Shown here in pieces: positions 58,401-64,000 of a DNA stretch of 64,000 bases. Numbering within the stretch: position 1 is the stretch's first letter; each line of letters begins with the position of its first letter. This DNA is from Tetracladium setigerum (taxonomy: Eukaryota > Ascomycota > Leotiomycetes > Helotiales): positions 2,542,001 through 2,606,000 of the forward strand of contig PZJY01000006.1 of the NCBI GenBank assembly GCA_031472005.1, written 5' to 3'. The notes under the pieces are model-generated. The model saw only the letters and a program-made list of their open reading frames with translations, ran no database searches and was not told the origin of the DNA. Position numbers and translations under genes: made by a program.

Positions 58401-59878
58401 AGCATCAGCCTGTGGATCGCGACCTTCCTCCTCCAATGATGAATAGCCATGCTACGAAAGAAAACCTGCCACTTGCAAAGCGTGGTTTTTCGGACAAGAG
58501 CTCTGAGGTTACTTCTCTGATCAGAAAGACTCCTACGAAAGGTGACACCAAGAGCGCGGCGAATCTTTACGGCGAAGAAGGTGAATGGGATATCTCGGAG
58601 GGGAGTGATAATCCATTCTTGAAGGACGCTGGAAATTTCGGTGCTTCGACACATGCCGGAAGCAACAATCTCAATCAAGGCAACAGATTCAGTGTTATTC
58701 AGAAAGACACTTCAAAGATTTCAGAAAGAGCCAGAGAGACAAGTCGAGCCTTTGCGTCGATGCCAAGTGGTGCAGAGGGCTCGGGTCGGCATGTCAGATA
58801 TGGAACCATCCGTCGCCACGGAAATGGCCATCCAGACCGACCTAGGCATTTTGTGGAGGTCGAAGAGCTTTATACAGATGAAGCAAGTGGGAGAACGTTC
58901 GCTGCAGTCAGGGGATGGGATCACTCGGAGCAGACACCCAAGCAGCATCACTCTGCCGTACCTGCTAGTGTGAGAAGAGCTCCCGAGCAAGCTTTCGTGG
59001 CAAACTCTTTTGAAAATGTTGTGCGTGTAGAAAGAAGAACAATTAGCGCTTGTAATAGTCCTTTGGTTCCATTGCAGTTATCTGTTGAGACGTTCCCGGC
59101 GTTCAATTCGAAGGATATCGAGGACGAGGAAGAGATTAAGTTGGGCACTGTAAAGCTTGAAGAGTCAACTTTCCAGTTCATGCTCAAAAAATCTGCTGCT
59201 GTGGATAAAGGCAAACGGAGAGAGGACTTACGACAAAAGCAGTCTGTGCTCATGGCACCAGATAGAGGAACTTGGGATGAGACGCACACAACCCCAAAGC
59301 ACAGATCGTATGTCAAGAGCCCTGTTGATGAACAATCAAGGGACAACAGAAGCGCTCGTAGACCTCACCGAGCTTATGTGGAGAGTGTAAGATCTCCTCC
59401 AACGGTGAATGCATTCGTGTCACCAGGTGGATATAGCCAAAATAGTGAAGATGATGCAGATGACGAGGACAATGAAGTCGACGAGCCAAGCCGAGGAAGA
59501 AGTCGATTCCGAAGACTTCGGCCGATGCCCAAGGGTCATAATGTGCATAGTTTGCGAGGTCGATTTGCAAGCGATGAGAAAGCAACGTTGGCGAGGGACA
59601 GATTTGATGGAGAAAGAAGAGTTGCCGCACCTTATGGCTATGTCTCCGATGATCAAGGTCGGTTTTTGAAGAAGAGTCCATCTGACGAAAGCCTCTTTGC
59701 TGCAATCGAGCAACTCAAACGACCCGTTGATGACGCCAGTCAATCCAGAGGAAAGAGAAGCTTGGGGTGGAATAGATATGGTATGGGATCTGTCGAGGAT
59801 ATGTATCGACCAGAAGCGGCAGAACGCCTTGCTCCTGGTGACTATGGTAGGGATGTGATGGGGAGAATGAAGAGGTAA
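55453..59878 (+). CDS. Very long, largely disordered protein of unknown function
   Basis: Nearly one 4.3-kb open frame. The best start is a 13-base first exon, 55453-55465 (MAEK), joined by a GTAAGT...CTAACC...GCAG intron to 55575; this replaces the plain ATG at 55562 and gives MAEKPRRWFSSLTPRWAHDP. The body is rich in S, R, E, Q and N with many low-complexity and charged stretches, for example SQNSEDDADDEDNEVDEPSR near the end, and RHFVEVEELYTDEASGR is one of the few ordered-looking segments. I see no catalytic domain or membrane helix. The stop at 59876-59878 overlaps a GTAAGT; splicing to 59932 would add about 36 residues but would run into the start of the next gene. About 1438-1440 residues to the first stop. 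Such proteins are common as scaffold or septum/cytoskeleton-associated proteins, but no role can be assigned. Confidence 0.82.
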
Positions 59879-60017
59879 GTTGTTGATTTGATTTCATTTA
59901 TCGTACCTGGCTCGCGCTCGCGCTGCCTTAGGCTCCCGACGGTTTTAGCTTCCTTTTGGCGAGAAGAAAGGTCAACTGTTGAAGTTCGCTATTGCCAACG
60001 TTGTCGGGGCTTTGAAA

Positions 60018-61030
60018 ATGACGTTAACACCGGTTATTAAAAACAGTACCAAATCCTCCTCCTCGGATTTTCAGACCCATCACCCACAACCTTCCAATCA
60101 AACCCTTGAACCTCAAGCATCTGAAAAGCAGAAACCCAAGAAGATGATCCCTATCCTAAAGAAGGCGAAGACTTTCTCCAACATGGCAGGAAATTTCAGG
60201 GCGTCGGAGGCGGATGCTAACCAGAATGTCGTTGACTCAATGGTACGTACCTAATTTGACACCAAATCTTCCAGCAGCCAAACTCGATTGCCCCGTCCCA
60301 TCCTCGAACAACCCACAGAGATGATGCTGATTCCACTTCCACCAAGTAGTTGAACGTCGAGAATCCACCAATCGTCAGAAGAACGAAGTCATTCTGGGCG
60401 ATTCTGAAGACAACCACCTACAAGCAGCGAGAGGAGATGGTTGCAGACCGCCAAGCAAAACTTGAGCTTGCTAGTGAGGAACTTCGTCAACTTCAACTTG
60501 GGTACAACGCGGCTCAGTCTGAGTAAGTAGCTTCCCACCATTGACAAACTTGTTGCATACAACACACAGATCTGCCAACGATCAGCCCAAAGTCTTCCAT
60601 GATATCCATCCCAAACTGACTTCCATCTTTTGCAGGTACATCCCTATCTCCGAAATTCTCAAGTACGCCCGCCGCGACCTTGAGATTTCCAGAGAACGCG
60701 ATGTTGATTACGCCCGCGAATGTGCTCTTGTCTGCCTCAAGCATGGCTTTAGTACTCAAGATCTGGAAGTCAAGATCACGGATCGTAAGGAAGAGCAAGA
60801 CAATTTGGACCGGGTGAGTTACTTATCTATCCATTTCATTTCCTCTCTATTTCCTCGGGTTGATGATCTGGCCTCGGTGGTGGAAAACAATAAGCAAACA
60901 CTGACTCTTTTTTCTCCCCTTCTAGTTCGAGGACTTCTACATGAAGTTCCGCGCATATGGTGGACCTAACAGTCGCGAAATGGGGGATCTTAGGCTTCCG
61001 GTTCTCCGCAAGCAGATCCCGAAGTTGTAG
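60018..61030 (+). CDS. Conserved-looking helical protein of unknown function
   Basis: Four exons: 60018-60242, 60350-60522, 60636-60813, 60926-61030; 681 bases, 226 residues, all phases agreeing. The N-terminus is polar (S, T, K, P rich). From residue 76 on it is highly helical and charged: TKSFWAILKTTTYKQREEMV, then ELASEELRQLQLGYNAAQSE, SEILKYARRDLEISRERDVD, and ends MGDLRLPVLRKQIPKL. A cysteine pair sits in YARECALVCLKHGF. Introns start GTACGT, GTAAGT and GTGAGT. The regular heptad-like charge pattern suggests a coiled coil or helical bundle. I cannot name the family. It follows the long disordered gene by 140 bases on the same strand. Confidence 0.8.
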
Positions 61031-61729
61031 ATCTTTCCTCTCCATACCAGCACTGATAGTATCGTGGGCTTGAATGACGAATGACGAACGATAAATGACG
61101 AATAATGAATGGCGATAAAGATCACGAATTTTCTATGATCGATGATTGATGATTGATGAAGAAGGGGCAGAAATTTGATATGGATGAAGATTGGGAGCAG
61201 TACTTAAACAACACATGGCCATGGTAAATGACAGCAGCAGAAAACTTGTACAGTACAACACATGAATGGGCAGATTTGCATAGCACATCATAGCCATAGA
61301 CATAGACATAGATATACAGACACGCAGACAAACAAAACAAAATTGCGATTACATAACGAAAGTCTTCTATCGGTCTGTGTTTACTTACGGTATTCGTGAT
61401 GGGTCTACCAGTGCTTGTCGAAATTGCGGCGATACGGTAATTCCTCTCATTTTAAAGTTGTGTACTCCACTGGACGTACTTGGAAATGAGTATAGATGGA
61501 AAAGGCCAAGTAACAGATAGAACGGTCCAGCCCGAAGAGTATCGGGCAAAGGGCACAGCCAATTCCAATTCTTCTGGAAGGTGTAAAGAAACTCTTGCAC
61601 TTGTAGAGTACGCGTTTGTGGAGTTCACGTCAGGATGGAAAGAAAAAAGCAGAATATCTTAAAAGGCAAGCACAGCAATTTGAAGAGCGGTATTAAGTCA
61701 AAAAGCAGCGAATTCGAAAGCAAGAAATC

Positions 61730-62060
61730 CAGGAGTAGCACATACATTAATCACCAGCAAATCAAAAATTAGACTAAATGAGATGGCGGTAAATTGAATA
61801 GCAGCAGAACGAAATATCAGTAAATGAGATAGTGGTAACTTATAATATTAGCAAAATTAAATGGCGTTAATTAAATTTCGGTAAATAAAACTAGCGATAG
61901 ATTAAAAAGCAGCAACATCAAATAGCAAAATCAAACAGTGCTCAATTGAGCAGCAGTAAAATACCTAAATAGCACCAAAATCAAACAACGGTAGATGAAA
62001 AAGTAGAAAGGTTCAAATGGCAGCAGCACCAAACAACAGCAGCAAAAATCAAATAGCAAT
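61730..62060. repeat. Diverged A-rich minisatellite-like stretch
   Basis: Words of the type AAATAGCAGCA, AAATGAGATGGCGGT and AAATCAAATAGC recur about every 20-25 bases with many differences, giving a ladder of AAAT...GC(A/G)G units. Boundaries are approximate. Confidence 0.5.
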
Positions 62061-62075
62061 AGATGGGGGTAGACA

Positions 62076-62099
62076 GGTAGGTAGGTAGGTAGGTAGGTA
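62076..62099. repeat. GGTA microsatellite, six copies
   Basis: Six perfect GGTA units directly after the diverged A-rich repeat. Length is likely to vary between strains. Confidence 0.9.
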
Positions 62100-63043
62100 T
62101 TTATACGTGGCAATAAACCAAACAGCAAGTATAGTACGCTAGGTATCTTAGTTATCTTAGGTATCTTAGGTGCAGTAGGTTCAGGACGGTGCAGGGCGGC
62201 GCGATATTAAATTCACAAGAACAAAAAGAGAAAAAAAGAAACAAAAACTATAACGACTGTTCTTAAGAGACATGAATTAGAAATCCAATCCAGAACCCAA
62301 TCAGAAATGCAACGAAAGCCCTAATCCTAAAAAGGCAATTAAATCTCAATCTAAATCCCAAATCCCAAATCACAAAGACGCAAAACTTAAATCAAAACCC
62401 AAATGCAAGGAAAAAAGAAAAGAGACGAAAAGACTGACCCAAGGGAAGAGAAGCAAAACAACCAAAAAAAGAGGCATAGAGGAAGAAGGAAAAGGGAAAA
62501 AAAGAAAGGGAGTGGTGGGGGAGAACGAGGGTGTTTACTTATGATTTTCTCTATCTCATTTCCATCCTCCATTTCTCCATTTTTCGTGTTGTGTAGCTAT
62601 CATATCATAGTAATGTCAGAGCTACGCTACCATATTCCTCAGTCCCTCAGTTGCCTCATACGATAGCCCACTCATCCTCCCTCAGCTCGATATCGGCAAT
62701 CAGCTCTAAAAAATAGTCAAGCAAGCACACAGCTATCTCCCTCCCAACTAACCTATAGGTAAGTGTCTAAGTAAAACGTCTCTGGGCCCATTCCTTCCTC
62801 CATTTTGACGCCAGTAACTCCATCCCAACACCACACAACCACACCCACACCGTTCCTGATATCAGCCGTAAAAAAATAAAATGCAATACTAATAATGTTG
62901 ACGAATTGTACAGAGCAAGATTCTTCCACAAGGAAAACGAGCTGATCGAGTACGAAAATAGAAGTCCCGTCATCAACTCAAAGGTTGTGAGACAGGCAGA
63001 AAGACACTCCATGGTAAGAAGGAAGAAAAGAAGCAGGCAAGCC

Positions 63044-64000
63044 TCAAGCAGCCCCCCTAGGCTTCGCCTTACTCTTAGCCTTCTCCTTCTTCTCCTCCTT
63101 AACCTTCTTCTTCTTCGCCTCATTCTTCTCCTCATTTTTCCTCTTCAAACTCTTCAACTCGTCCTCCGTCTTTGGAATCGGCTTAAAGAATCCCTCCAAT
63201 CTCGCCTGTTGACTACTCTTCAAATTCTTCGTCAACCTCCCTGCTCCAGCCCTAACCCTATCCTCGGAGAAGCCCTTTTCAGTCACGAGAAATTGAATCA
63301 GGCCGTCGATATCAGGTGCTTCCCATTTGAATTCGCAGTCCGGGTGGTCGGCTGCACGGACGTCAGGGTTGAAGAAGAGATCGCGTGCGGCTTCGTAAGG
63401 CCAGTCTTCTGGGATGGCGAATTTGGCTTTGCCGGATTTGGTGGCGTCAATGAATGCTTCGATTGTACCGTATTCTTTGATTAATTTGAGGGCGGTGTTG
63501 GGGCCGACTTTGGGGATGGGGTCGAGATAGTCGCAGCCGAGGAGGATGCAGAGGTCTACGAACTGTTTTGCGTTAGAATCCATGTAATCTTTGATTTCTG
63601 AAATGATATGGGCGAGGGGACAGGAGAGTTATTGGTGTCATATGGGAAAGGGAATAATGGATGGATCGAATAACATACCTGCTTCCTATCCATACCCAAC
63701 CCAGCCATAACTTTATCCACGAAAATCTCCTGAATAGGCTCCTTCCTCTGCTCACTGAACGTCAGATGCCTCAACAGAACCGGCGAGTCAAAACACAACG
63801 TATCCATATCCTCACTCGCCGCTGCATAAACCTTCCCTGCCCTCGCCAACACCGCACACTGAGCCTCTGCCTCCGTTGGAGCAATAATATATGGAATACC
63901 CATCAGCTTCAGCAGTCTCTGGCACTCGGCATTATGTTCCCTCGTGACCCTGACCGTCCTCCTAGAGAACTTCTCTACATCTTCTGCCGTTCCGGTTTCT
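63044..64000 (-). CDS. rad27: Flap endonuclease 1 (FEN1/Rad27), C-terminal two-thirds; 5' part off the window
   Basis: Two visible exons on the minus strand: 64000-63679 and 63561-63044, separated by a 117-base GTATGT...CAG intron that joins GMDRKQ to FVDLCILLGCDYLDPIPKVG. The upstream exon continues past the edge. Family sequence is near textbook: TAEDVEKFSRRTVRVTREHN, MGIPYIIAPTEAEAQCAVLA with its metal-binding acidic residues, ASEDMDTLCFDSPVLLRHL, and the helix-hairpin-helix in the GCDYLDPIPKVG region. Near the C-terminus QARLEGFF is a PCNA-interacting (PIP) box, followed by a lysine-rich tail. FEN1 removes 5' flaps during Okazaki-fragment maturation and long-patch base-excision repair in the nucleus. 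No frame break in this part. Confidence 0.97.

Larger units (their letters stand above)
61031..63043. other. Intergenic region, about 2 kb, rich in simple and diverged repeats
   Basis: Lies between two convergent genes. Contains the diverged A-rich minisatellite and the GGTA microsatellite listed separately, TATCTTAGG-type repeats near 62135-62172 and A-rich runs at 62220-62510. Short ORFs here follow the repeats. No supported gene. Confidence 0.5.

Overview
The window is about 64 kb from the nuclear genome of a filamentous ascomycete. The evidence is many genes broken by short GT-AG introns of about 50-130 bases with CTAAC/CTGAC-like branch sites, a HET-domain gene, a fungalysin, a serine carboxypeptidase, an OPT transporter, histone H1, a phosphatidylinositol-4-phosphate 5-kinase and the flap endonuclease FEN1/Rad27. 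Leotiomycetes (Helotiales) is my best guess, from general gene content only. I support 20 protein-coding genes. I saw no tRNA, rRNA or CRISPR array and no intact transposase.

Layout. 1-8553: a partial ABC transporter on the minus strand is divergent from a secreted serine carboxypeptidase, followed by an oligopeptide transporter and a 2-hydroxyacid dehydrogenase. This looks like an extracellular peptide-use neighbourhood, with paired GATA sites before the transporter. 9597-13565: a CECR5-like HAD protein, an AT-rich repeat-like stretch and an F-box protein. 15636-23375: a small secreted cysteine protein, then a HET-domain gene converging on a PHD-finger/coiled-coil gene. 27323-31326: a fungalysin converging on a seven-bladed PLL-like beta-propeller lectin gene. 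33262-41115: a three-helix membrane protein, a small unknown gene and histone H1. 43487-46635: the PIP5K (MSS4-like) gene. 48218-52272: a second small secreted protein and an unknown gene that carries three related tandem GC-AG introns and ends in a CaaX-like box. 55453-61030: a very long disordered-type protein and a helical protein of 226 residues. 63044-64000: the 3' part of FEN1.

Two patterns matter most. First, at least six genes, including histone H1 and the PIP5K, are interrupted by what looks like one missing base in a C, G or A/T homopolymer. Restoring one base puts family motifs and all exon phases back in register. I read this mainly as under-called homopolymers in the assembly, not as a set of pseudogenes. 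Second, the 49837-52272 gene holds three tandem introns that resemble each other, all phase 1, all starting GCAAGT, separated by exons of 96 and 45 bases. This is the most unusual gene architecture in the window.

All splice coordinates come from reading splice signals, phases and protein motifs by eye. No search or alignment program was run.
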